The notes under the pieces are model-generated. The model worked only from the letters and a program-made list of their open reading frames with translations, did not search any database and was not told the origin of the DNA. DNA of 64,000 nt, taken from Allacma fusca. Taxonomy: Eukaryota > Arthropoda > Collembola > Symphypleona > Sminthuridae. The DNA lies in NCBI GenBank assembly GCA_947179485.1, contig OX359250.1, positions 19,512,539 to 19,576,538 on the forward strand, read 5' to 3'. Positions 53,603-64,000 of this stretch are shown in pieces (the first letter of the stretch is position 1; the number at the start of each line of letters is the position of its first letter). The position numbers were made by a program, and so were the translations under genes.

Positions 53603-54743
53603 GTAAGCCCTTCATTAATTTCCCGTTTAATTACATACTTTTAAATAGCTTTCTGAATTCTTCCTTTCATCACAAAAAAAAATCAAAATGATCAGGACAT
53701 ACAGATAGTTACGAATTGGTCCTCATTTGACATAAACATTTTAGGAATTTACTCCGTAAATTCTACAGAACTTCATGAGCGTAATTACATTGGACTTGGA
53801 TATTAGTACTAGATAAATCTAAGATGTTCTAGGTGGGGAAGATTGGGGATGACGCCTTGCTCTCGTGTGTGTGTGTGTTTTTTTTTTCAAGACATTTCAG
53901 TAAATACTAGATACAGGGTCTTGTATTTATAAAAATTGTAGCTTTACAAGGAGAATTTTGTAGTGTGACCCATTCGACATGACTGATAGTGGAACTAGTA
54001 ACTTATCGTTTTTTTTCGGGATTCGGAGGAAGATGTGTTCATAAATACATCGGATGTACTTATGGCTACCATATATGGAGAAAGGAGCTTAGTGTTTCAA
54101 AGTCTTCCTTCATCATATCATATCTCACGGTTTTTTTTTTCTCTCCTTTCCCCCTCTTTTTTCATTCTATTTTTTCTTTTTGCTCCTTTCTTTTACCACC
54201 AACTTTAGTACATGGGGAAGAGATGGAAGGCCCTGTTAGTATTTTGTTCCCACTCCAACACTACACTCCCGAACTACTACTACCAGAGTAACAATACTGG
54301 GCTCCCAAAGTAAATGGATAGGAGACAACGGGAAAACTTTAGAAAAAGTACACACACACACACACACACACATGTATATGTAGTTACCCTTATACGTGCT
54401 ACTACTGCTGAGTAGGACGTACATACTAGGGACTTGGACCAAGGAGAGTATATGGACGTAAGTCTTTTTAAGTCTTGGCTTCATCTCCCTTGACCAGCAT
54501 TATACCAGGGAAGGACAAAATGGGCTTGTAGCCTATAAAGTATATAGTTCTTGATACAGATACGATTTAGGTGTATCTCTCAAGTACATAAAATGGTCTT
54601 GGTTGGATAAAATGTTCCCTCAACATCCCCTTTTCTCTCTTCTATCCATCCATTTCTGATCTATCAACGGAAAATTGACCGTCGGTTGAGAAAAAGTAAA
54701 AGACCGTAAAACTACATCATCTGAACTCTCTTGAAAATCCTTG

Positions 54744-54769
54744 TCTCTCTCTCTCTCTCTCTCTCTCAC

Positions 54770-54821
<52 letters not shown>

Positions 54822-54830
54822 TTCCTTCCT
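54744..54830. repeat. Long (CT)n tract grading into CCTT repeats
   Basis: The longest pyrimidine dinucleotide tract here. It runs about 75 bp of CT with two CA interruptions, then CTTCCTTCCTT. It is on the sense strand of the TOX intron. Confidence 0.95.
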
Positions 54831-57800
54831 TACCTTTACCTTGTAGACTATATGTACAAAGGATATATATACAATACTAGGGGATATAAACATGCATATG
54901 TTACTCTTGTCTACATTTTTTGTACACACACACACACACGCAAAGGTATGTTTCAGTAGGAGCCAAAAATACAGTGGTATAAAGTTCTCCTCTGAACATC
55001 ACAGGACTGTTGTACAGGAAAGGGAGAAGAGTTGCCCCGTGCCATGTACATATGTACATATCCTCACCCAAGTTTTTTTTTCAATCGTATCTATAGATAT
55101 ACCCCAAGCATAGGAAACTACACGAGGAGTGTAAGTAGTCCTACAGAGAGCACAAGTGCTTTCTTCCTTTGGAAAGTAGTTTAGTCCTATTTAAGTGTAA
55201 CATAACCCGACTAACTTGAGTCTGTTTCCCTTTCCGACTTCTTATTCTATTTTATACCGGACTTAAACTTTGAAAGACTTACACATCTACAGCCATGTAT
55301 ACTCAACCTTTGAAGTGTACCTAAATTTACACAAACTCGAATAACTTTGGGTAGTTGGTGCTATCAAATAGAAATCAAAGAAAGTTGATTTATCTTGTTT
55401 AGCTTTCCTCACTCCTATCTCTTTATACACTCTGTGTGTTTGAGTCTAGGAATGGAGTAGGAGACTTCTACAAGACTTCTCTCTCCTACTCTCAAATCTT
55501 CAGAGGCTTCTAAAAACAGTTTTCTCCTCTGGCTCTCTCCCATATTACAGGGATTGCATGCATGACGGTGTTAGTCTATTGACTATTGAAGTTCCTTTTG
55601 TAGTTTAATACATATGTGTTGTATTCTGGTATGATAGGTAAACATATACATACGTACATACATACATAGGTGTAATGAAATATCATGCCTGGGTTGGTTT
55701 GAGGTAGTTGAGAATACTACGAAGGTTAAGCATTAAATATGTATAGAAGGAATGGGGAAGTCCAAGTGTAGAGAAAATCAATTTTGAGGTTTAATTCTAT
55801 ATTGAGAAAAGTCTGGGGTAGTTTAATAATTTTGAGGGAGGTAATCACACAGGAATGGTGGATTGATAGTTTAATGGGGAAATGTTATTTATTTTTCCTC
55901 AAGAGATTTATTTCCGTTGTGGATTTTTGGTTTTTTGTGAAGAGTAGATATAAAACACCACATGTGGAGTCTCGTTGTAAATGTCATGTATTTTGGGGAT
56001 GGAGTGAAAATGATAAACATTTAAGGAGCAGTGTAAAGCAAATAAAGTTTATAGGTTGGCCATTGTGAAAGGTAACTTTTTTGTTTTGTGATGATGCCAT
56101 TTCATTCAAGTATTTTCCTTGAGTTTTTGTATATGCAGCGTGTGGGTCCCTATATACATATATGTATTTATGAGTGTACATATGGGGAGGATCGGCAGGA
56201 TACACTCTGTAGTCTATGTATATGTGTAACAAAGGGAAACATTTCTGTTGGCCTTTATGATTGCGTGACCTTTGTCATAGAAACTAATGCCAACCTGCGG
56301 TTTGCTAATGATAATATTTACGCTTGATTACAGCATGTGTAGTCATCATGGACTTGGCGTTAGCCTTTTGATGTGTTTTTATCAAAGAGTCAAAAGCAGC
56401 GGGTGAAGTAATATGCATTTTCCGTATGTAGATAATTATGTGCGTACTATACTGTATGATCCCGTCCTCTATGTACAATACGGAGGGGGATACCCCTTAT
56501 TACTAAAATCGTTTGGAATATAAGTGGAAGGGAAATGAACATGTAGAACATTAGTGTAGCTTGCCGCTTGCACTTTGCAAAGACGTCAGAGGCTTGGTCA
56601 CATTTGAATTTATAGGAGTGGGTCGGACCCCGAAAAGTTTGAAGTAAGACCATGCTGAGGGATTGGAAGTTGGGAGTGGGTATGAGCTGGGAAGTAACAT
56701 TTATGTGTCTAGCATGGTGCCGGTATTTATGACCGTGATGTGTCCGTGTTGAATAATTCTTTGAATTTGCTTTCTAGCCCTCCCCTACGCTATTACCGCT
56801 AATGCTTAATTTTGTCATTTCAAAGATGCCTTCATCAACACATTTGCATTAATCGTAATTGCACACTGTCGGTACATTATTATCCCCGATTACTCCAGCT
56901 CTCCACCTCCTCAGACTGTCACGGCATTTTGATTATTTTTTTCCCCATCTCGGAAATTATAATATTCTCTCACATGTGTACATTTTTTCTGACCCCCTTT
57001 GCAATTTTGAGTAAACGATAGGTAAAATCCCCGTTGTTATCCCAATACACCAAAAAAAAATCATCTCGCTTGGGAAATATTATTTGAAGATTTAGAGGGG
57101 AATCGTGCCAGAAATTACTCCCAGAGAGATTACAATGGACTGTTGCTAAATACACATGTTTAAAGTAATTTCTACGGCACTTATGCCTCTACAAAATCCT
57201 TCCTATAAATTGCCAAGCGAAATTGTAAGATAAATATCGAGAGTTAGCAATTATTATCTTTATAACTTTTTTTTTCACCTTAGTATAAGTTCCTGTCTAG
57301 AGAGCCTTCTAAGTTTTTTCAGAGCATCTTTCGCTTGTGGGAGAGTATTGGGATACTATATTGCCATTCAAGCGATCATCCTTTTTTTTTTCGTCTCCCA
57401 TGTCGACAAACTTTTATTAACTTAAAGTGTACAAGTTCAGAAGTCTTGTCTTCATCTATCTGTCTCTCTCTCTCTCTCTCTCTCTCACTTTTTTGGCGTA
57501 TTTCATCCATTTGAATAGCTGTCATTTTCTCGTGTTTATCCATAATGGGATCACGTTTCAACTTTCCCAATGCCTTTGCATGTTCTTTTTTTACGCACTT
57601 GGATTGTATCTGGAAGACGTTCGGGAAACAAAGGGTTCAGAGATCTTATTTCACCTTGTAACTGTCAACCTTCGTCATTTGGGTAGCTCTATACACAGTG
57701 TATAACAATTTTAAATTTGTCTGTGAGTACTAAGCAGGAGGCTTTATAGGGATAATTAAGACTCTGGATTACACGGCAAGAGAGATAAAAATCTTTGTAA

Positions 57801-58460
57801 ATGAAACATTATCTCGGTTTTGAAAACTCCGAAAATTGAGTTAAAAGAGAACCTTGACGGAAGGAACCCGGGGAACAAGTGACGTCGGTTTTTTTTTTAA
57901 GAGGGAAGGATCCAGACCACCGTGCGTGATGGTTCCGTATTTGGAAGGAAAGAGCCACTGAAAAATCCAGCGTTTGGATTTTATTAGCTAGAGTGTAGTA
58001 AAGCTTGTTGAAGCAAAAGTAGGAGGAGGGAAAAATAAATTTTAACATTGTGTTGAAGCTAAAAATTTATGCCCGATCGAAGTATTGTCAGGAAGGCAGG
58101 ACACAGAGAGAAGGGAGAAATAGGATGGAATAGTCAGGGTAGCAGAATGCTGGAGTTGGGGGAAGAAGAGAGAGAGAGAGAGAGAGAGTGAAAGAGAGCA
58201 AGTTAGAAAATATAGCCGTAAAGAGTAAAAATTATACTTATGCCATATCGATTGGAAAGGATAAAAAGGGCAAAAAATGGAGAAGGGGAGCATAAAAATC
58301 GGAAACAGAAATAATTTAATAAGCAATATGTCACATATTATTGTTTGAAACATTTATCAAAGAAAACAAGAATTTTTCCCTCTTGTGCTATCTAAAAATT
58401 TCCCTGTGCTTCCCTCCTATGTACATGTACTATTTATCCTTGGGTCTATTTATATTTGAG

Positions 58461-58463
<3 letters not shown>

Positions 58464-58493
<30 letters not shown>
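58464..58493. repeat. (GT)n microsatellite
   Basis: Uninterrupted GT run of about 15 units in a TOX intron. Confidence 0.92.
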
Positions 58494-58499
<6 letters not shown>

Positions 58500-59387
58500 T
58501 GCGTGTGCTTATTGCCCATTCAATCGGATGTAGATTCCAATGGTGAAAGGCTCGATAAGCACGAGTGTACAGAGTCACTGTATAAACATGTATTCATTCT
58601 CCCCCGTATTTTCCTTCACTTTCTCCTCCATAGGAGTTACAGCATGTATCCTCACTGTTCCTATTTATGTACACACATCCCATTGAAAAAAAAAATGCTA
58701 TGTGACTGTATACAGCAGCCAGAGCGTTGAAATCCTTTCTTGACAGTTGGGGAACTCAGTGTATTTGACTGGTATTTGAAAATCTCTCTCCACGTATCTA
58801 TCTATACTACTAGTACATTACCACACTCCCAACTTTCTCTAATTTTTTCTCTCCAACTGCAGTTTACACGACAGAACGTTTAAGCAAATGCGTTCTACTC
58901 CGTTCAAATAAATTGAGGGATTTTACTGTAAAACTCGTAAAAATAAATAGCAATTTATTCCTTTATATTGAGGATAGTAATAAAAGGAGTTGAGCTCTTC
59001 GTCAGGGAATAGTAATAATTACAATACGAAATACATTAAAGCAACTTTATCATTTATTAGGGGGGAGAGGATCCTCTTTTGTATTTTGCTAAATTCGTAT
59101 ATATGTAGATATAGATAGTGTGGACTGCTTTCTGTCCAACTGAAATAATTATTTATGAGTTTGAGCATTGAGTTGGAAGGAAGTAAAATAAACAATTTTT
59201 ATTTCCCAATCTACTATTTCACAGCTCTCAGTGTTCCTTGTTAAATTTCCCGGCTAAACTATGTACCTTAATGATGTTTAGATAATCGAAGACAGCACGA
59301 TCCAATAAAAGCATTCAGGGAAGTGTAGTCTGTTTGTTTGGATAAGCTTGAGGTAGATAGATGTAACTTATAGTTGGAGGAGCTCCT

Positions 59388-59431
59388 ACTACTGCTACTA
59401 CTACTACTACTATTACTACTACTACTACTAC
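59388..59431. repeat. (CTA)n trinucleotide repeat
   Basis: About 13 CTA-type units with ATTA and GCTA interruptions. Poly-serine frames on the opposite strand are artefacts. Confidence 0.88.
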
Positions 59432-61238
59432 GGATATTACTACTACAGCTTACTTTCACTTTTTGTCCAAAGGTTACGTCTCGAAAAGTCTCGAGTGAGT
59501 CAGGAGCTATCTGCAAAAGCTTCCACGTAATGCCAGGCGGCTACTGTGTTTGAACCACAAGTCGTCCTGCCAACGGCCTGTATTAGATTTACGCATCAAA
59601 CCCCCCCCCCCCACCAGTGTAGTCCGACGCTTTGATCTTTACTTCCCTTCTACTATGTATGTATGTATATCTATTCCAAGTGTCTGTACACAGGGAGTAT
59701 AGTATCTCTGATCTCTGTGCATATAACCAGACAACCACGCTACACACCCATCCAAATTCGGTCTCTGTAGAGACTTGAGCATTGAATTGAGTGAATGAAC
59801 AAGTTTTACTATATGGCCGGGGTTCAACCGAAAGTAGTTAAGTTCCTCAGGCATCCTTTTAATGCTGCTTCCGTATTTACTACTTCCTGCGTTATTACTC
59901 TTGTAAATCTTGTGTATTCCTTCCGTTGATTTGCTTACTCCTCTCTCATACAGTCCCCATTCCTTCCCTCATCTTTCTTAAATCCTAAAAATCATCATTG
60001 ATTTTCAAGTGGGAACTCCTGTCTTCCTCCAAGTGATTGAATTTTATCCAGGAAGGGAGGGGAGGGGGGGGGAAGAGAACTTACTGCAGTTGTCATGAAG
60101 AAAGTTTTAAAGTTTTTAACCCTCAAGACCTTAAGCGTTTTCCGAACTATATTGATTAGGCGGTGTTTCATTAAATTAGCTCTTGTGATTTGATTTCACC
60201 AAGTAATTTTTTTTTCTGGGAGCTGGAGAGAGTCATCAACAGTAACTTATTTGAATAAGTCCTAGGCGGGAGGATCCGCTAGGAGAGCTAGGGAGCTGAA
60301 GGGAGATGATTACTGTAAGTTGACATAAGAAGCTGTTTTGCTTACAAAGACGTGAGTCAGTTGGTGGGAAACAACAGAGGAGATATTTTTATCAAAACGA
60401 AGTGGTTCGGAGACTGGCGTTGTTTATAAAGGGAAGTATCTATCTATATATCTATGCAAGTGTGTGGACATGTATCTATCTATATCTATACATATGTATA
60501 TATACACATGTGTAGATATACATATGTTGCATGTGCGGGTGAAAAGTGAAAGCCGCCTGGATAGGTTTTGTGACTAGTAGATATCTATAGCTCCATTTCT
60601 TTTCGAGGCGCGTGTGAAGTAGTGAGGAGTGTCGAAAATCCGAAACTATTTGTTGTTCAGGGTTCTATTGCATTGCCTTTGATGGATATGAGAAGAGGAG
60701 AAAGGGTATAGGGACAGACGGGCTTAGATATGTATACAGGGACGTATGTACATCATAGTGGGATGAATGTGTGGGATACTGGGGAGCATGCATCAGTATG
60801 AATGCATGTGTGATGTCATTGTAGTAGACGGTTCCTTTATTTAGCAAGAGTCGAGGAATGTGGAAGTGTAGTCGTGATTTTTATACAGATATGGGAATAG
60901 ATACATGTGGGATTCTGTTATTGCTCTTTTAAGGTTGAGCGTCAAGTCAGTTTGGTTCATCACTTAGGTAAAGCGCGTATTAGTTGTATGTAGTAGCATG
61001 GGTTGGGCTGGGCTTGAGGGAAATATTCGGATGGGTAGACTATTGTAGGTATTTTTTCATAAGATGTTGTATGCCAGCTATAAATTTTCAACACTTGTGG
61101 TAGTACTAGTGGTGGTGAGTTATTCTATATCTTTTAGCATTCAACTTGAAGAAAGAGTAAGTAAGAAAAAGGAGGAACTGAAAAGAGAAGAAATATATAT
61201 TGTCAGATGAACATAGCGAGTGGGAAAGAAGTGAGGTC

Positions 61239-61280
61239 GAGAAGAAGAAGAAGAAGAAGAAGAAGAGGAAGAGGAGGAAG
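61239..61280. repeat. (GAA)n / GAGGAA purine tract
   Basis: About nine perfect GAA units followed by mixed GAG/GAA/GGA. It has the opposite strand sense to the (TTC)n tract at 35831-35951 in the same gene, so the two could pair in the pre-mRNA. Confidence 0.9.
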
Positions 61281-62204
61281 GGGAAAAGAGGAGAAACCAA
61301 GGAAGAAGAAAAACGAAAATATAGAGTGGTGTACATGGCAGTGGTAAAAGTATAGAAAGGAACAAGTAAAGGGAAAAAAAAGAGAGAAGAAAATTGAAAG
61401 TGCTTTTATCTCAAATTGATTCTTGGGGACATTTTTGTTTTCTCCTTTTTGATATTTTATTCGTTTTTCACACGACGAAGAATACGATGAAAAAGAATCA
61501 TACAATTATTGGCTATACATAGAGCCTTACTGAAATTTCATATAAATACTTGTTTGGGAGCATGTGATATTGTAGCTCTGGTTTGGTATTCTTCCCTGGC
61601 TCTTCCTCTCCTTACGCATGCTAACATGGCCCTTGTATGGAGTGGAGGGGGGAAGGAAGGAAAAGAAATCATCATATCCTTTCACGTCCAATTCTATTCC
61701 TTTATCAGTTAGGATTGACTTGATCAACTCTGATTTGACATTGACATCATCTGATCGTCTTGCTATTTACTATTTTATTCATAACACTCCTTCGTTTCCC
61801 CTTGCTATGACACTCCACTCCTGAATCATGCAAAGTTGGAGTAAACTGTGGACTCTCCGCTGGAGATACTTTCCTCCAACCTTATTTGTTTTACTATTTT
61901 CCCTCGACATGTACTCATCACGTCCCTTGTAGGGTTATGTGCATACAGACACGACATAGCATATCTACTACATACTACTCATCAGAACAAATCTCCGGCC
62001 AAATTGATCTTCCCTCAGCACTCAAGTATGTCTACAGGGGGAGCTCTTAAAGTTCCATAGGTCCAACAGGGGTTTTAGTAACAGTGTAAAATAGTAATCT
62101 CTTGAATGCCTGTCATTTTTCTACATCAAAAGAAGAAGAAAAAAAACGCTTTTAACTCAGGGAGAGCTAACTAATTCAATTACTTGTTTTGTATTAAATT
62201 TCAG

Positions 62205-62340
62205 GCCAGTGTCTGCGTACGCCCTATTCTTCCGGGATACACAAGCAGCCATCAAAGGTCAAAATCCAAATGCAAGTTTCGGAGAAGTTTCGAAAATCGT
62301 GGCGTCGATGTGGGATGCTTTAGATGCCGAGCATAAAAAT
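62205..62340 (+). CDS. TOX-family protein, HMG-box helices 1-2 exon (residues 218-263)
   Basis: A 136-bp exon. Its first base completes Lys of DPNEPQK, and it ends in phase 0 before donor GTAAGT. It encodes [20 protein letters not shown], then [16 protein letters not shown] and DALDAEHKN. This is almost identical to vertebrate TOX-family HMG boxes as I remember them, where differences are NAT for NAS and GLGEEQKQ or SLGEEQKQ for ALDAEHKN. Helix 1 spans about SAYALFF to KGQNP and helix 2 SFGEV to WDAL. Helix 3 (usually VYK-KTEAAKKEYLK) is coded by the next exon, which is not found before 64000. The function, DNA bending and binding in the nucleus, is known for the family. Confidence 0.97.
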
Positions 62341-64000
62341 GTAAGTTTAATTTTGGCTCCTATCATTAAAAATAATGTCCTTATATATTGGCTATGCTGT
62401 GGATGCTTGACCTCCTCTCTCAGCTCTGTATAGAGTCAGGAGGAGTGGGGAGGAGAAATATTCCGAGAGTCACCGAGATAATGAAATGCCTTGTTGTAAT
62501 AGCAATACTATAGCACGCCTATTTGTCCAGTAGATAACGTCTCTGAGACAGAGATGAGCGAAATGGTATGGGATTGAGTAAAACCTCCAAGCTTGCTTTG
62601 GGAGTCTCCAGGAAAATTTGCGCGAGTAGTTGTATGTACTACCTGCAGATATCCGAGCTCCTTGCATTGTTTATTAAGTCTTCTGCTAATTCATACTACT
62701 ATGAGTTTTAGGCTTGTTATTCAAAATCATTGACTTGTTTTGTTGCCCAATCGAGTCTTCCCGGATTAGATTTACAGATGTTGGAATGATCCATGTAGTA
62801 GTGTTGACTACATGAATGATCTATTTAAATATGATAGTTTAACAACATGCCCAATGACTAGCGGAATACTGTAATACTTATTATTTGAAAATGTTGAATG
62901 AATAGTTGTGCGGATGAATTTGGTAGGATGTTGTTATATTGATGAAGGGCAAATGGATTTGAGTTCGTTAGGAAATTAAAGACTTGGGATAAATATCCCC
63001 TTTGGAATTGCTCGGTTTATTTACTACAGGAACAATTCCACTACTGTAGCTATACATTATAGATCAGTGTTCGACGCTTCAAAGAATCACATTATTTTCC
63101 TTTCTATGAAAAAAGAACCCTTAGTTTTTATATAGTGTATCTCTATTTGGAAGTATTCTTTTAGGAGGGAAAGTTTATCATAATTTGAGGAGTTTTAGTA
63201 TTTGTAACACACTTTGATACTTTAACCTTTTGGCAAACGACGTATGTACATACATGTATCCTCGGAAGAATGAAGCTGATTACTTAAAATGCCTAGGAAT
63301 AATTTGATTTGAAATAGGATAGTTCACCTTCGCTCTCAAGTCTGGGTGAAAATCAAAAAAGGAAACTTTTAGAGCAATTAAAAATCAAAAGCTATGCATT
63401 TGAGTCGACGGATGGTCCCAATCGAATACCTACCTACAAGCCCTACATACATATGTATAGGACAATGGTTTTTAGATATCCGTATAAAGGGAATTTTATT
63501 TACAGTTTCTCTATTTCCTTGGTCTTATGAGAGATTCCCTATGTACAGAATATACTTGTAATCGGGAAGTAGACATGCTATAACAATGTGTGTATGTGAG
63601 AGTGTGAGAACAATGGGAAGAATTTCGTATGGAAATTGCACCGGAGTCGTAACTGTCGTACTTAAGGGTTCCTGTTCTTCTGTCGTACTACACATGCATT
63701 CATGTTGGTTCAGCCTATTTGTGAGTGCTTGGGTCTCTCCTCATACATATCTATGTAGGAGTAGTAGGGCTGGAGTGGAATTGAGGAGAGTGAAAGAGTT
63801 AGAGGAGGGGAATAAAGTAGTTTTAGTTTTACTTTGTTTTTCAGCATATTTCTCTTGTGAGTTTACTGATTCTAGCCTGGGAAAGTTTTAAATTAATTTG
63901 ACGTGAGCAAAAGAGTGGGGAGTTCAAGTTTTTATTCCTTAGTTACTACTACTACTACTACGACAACGACTGGGCTATAGCCACGTTGTTAAATTCAGGG
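62341..64000 (+). other. TOX intron, 5' part, running out of the window
   Basis: Begins with donor GTAAGT. I looked for a VYK-KTEAAKKEYL-type HMG helix 3 exon and did not find one, so the intron is at least 1.66 kb. A short (ACT)n lies near 63949-63965. Nothing else is recognised. Confidence 0.75.

Larger units (their letters stand above)
53603..62204 (+). other. TOX intron (about 8.6 kb) splitting the HMG box
   Basis: Runs from donor GTAAGC to acceptor TAAATTTCAG. It contains CA at 54350-54372, a long CT tract at 54744-54818, CT at 57463-57487, GA at 58168-58189, GT at 58464-58493, (CTA)n near 59388-59431, a 12-base C run at 59601-59612, a G-rich patch near 60055-60073 and (GAA)n at 61239-61267. 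No other gene is recognised. Confidence 0.8.
32317..62340 (+). other. TOX-family HMG-box gene, partial (six visible exons)
   Basis: Six exons join without frame conflict into 263 residues: 32317-32397, 35710-35814, 43576-43667, 44029-44272, 53472-53602 and 62205-62340. Order and content follow the TOX/TOX2/TOX3/TOX4 family: an N-terminal FHTP-GDEEF-IPPI block, a low-complexity middle, a Lys-rich stretch before DPNEPQK, and an HMG box. Family members bind DNA without strict sequence preference and act in chromatin and transcription control in the nucleus. The N-terminal block (TFHTPNFGDEEFDIPPI) resembles TOX4 and TOX as I remember them. Invertebrates usually have one TOX homologue, so I give no paralogue symbol. 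The exon with the start codon is not found upstream, and HMG helix 3 plus the C-terminus must lie beyond 64000. Identification is strong; the exact exon set needs transcript evidence. Confidence 0.93.

Noticed and set aside
59601-59612. Run of 12 C as a possible regulatory or G-quadruplex site
   Set aside because: A single homopolymer with no further G/C runs in register; its exact length may also be a sequencing artefact.

Overview
This is a window of animal nuclear DNA: gene-poor, moderately AT-rich and packed with microsatellites. The only host gene I can support is a TOX-family HMG-box gene on the + strand. TOX proteins are metazoan chromatin and transcription factors. The gene is split into six visible exons between 32317 and 62340, with canonical GT/AG splice sites and large introns. 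The N-terminal block (FHTP-GDEEFDIPPI) and the HMG box are very close to the TOX/TOX4 proteins I remember. The intron size, the density of (GA)n, (GT)n and ATGTATG-type repeats, and the sequence style suggest an invertebrate, perhaps an arthropod such as a crustacean. That placement is a low-confidence inference.

Layout. Bases 1-29047 hold no coding exon I recognise, only non-coding DNA with many simple repeats; part or all may be the first intron or 5' flank of the TOX gene. Bases 29048-30725 are one complete-length but decayed Tc1-like DNA transposon. It has TA target-site duplications and about 222-bp terminal inverted repeats, each carrying an outer and an inner copy of a GCATTAT-ending motif (the IR/DR architecture). 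Bases 30728-32316 are non-coding. The TOX exons follow at 32317-32397, 35710-35814, 43576-43667, 44029-44272, 53472-53602 and 62205-62340. They are separated by introns of about 3.3, 7.8, 0.36, 9.2 and 8.6 kb. The open intron after the last visible exon runs past the window end.

The six exons join without a frame conflict (phases 0, 0, 2, 0, 2, 0) into a 263-residue partial protein. It contains an N-terminal acidic TOX motif, a Gly/Pro/Ser/Met/His-rich low-complexity middle, a lysine-rich nuclear localisation stretch, and the first two helices of the HMG box. The start-codon exon, HMG helix 3 and the C-terminal region are not seen here. I found no rRNA, tRNA, CRISPR array, bacterial-type operon or virus-derived element. 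I do not see a clear undescribed system. The points most worth a second look are the IR/DR transposon, the (TTC)n tract just after a TOX splice donor, a CT-over-GA strand bias of repeats inside the TOX gene, and a dispersed ATGTATCTAC-type motif that forms an 18-bp perfect palindrome in the short TOX intron.
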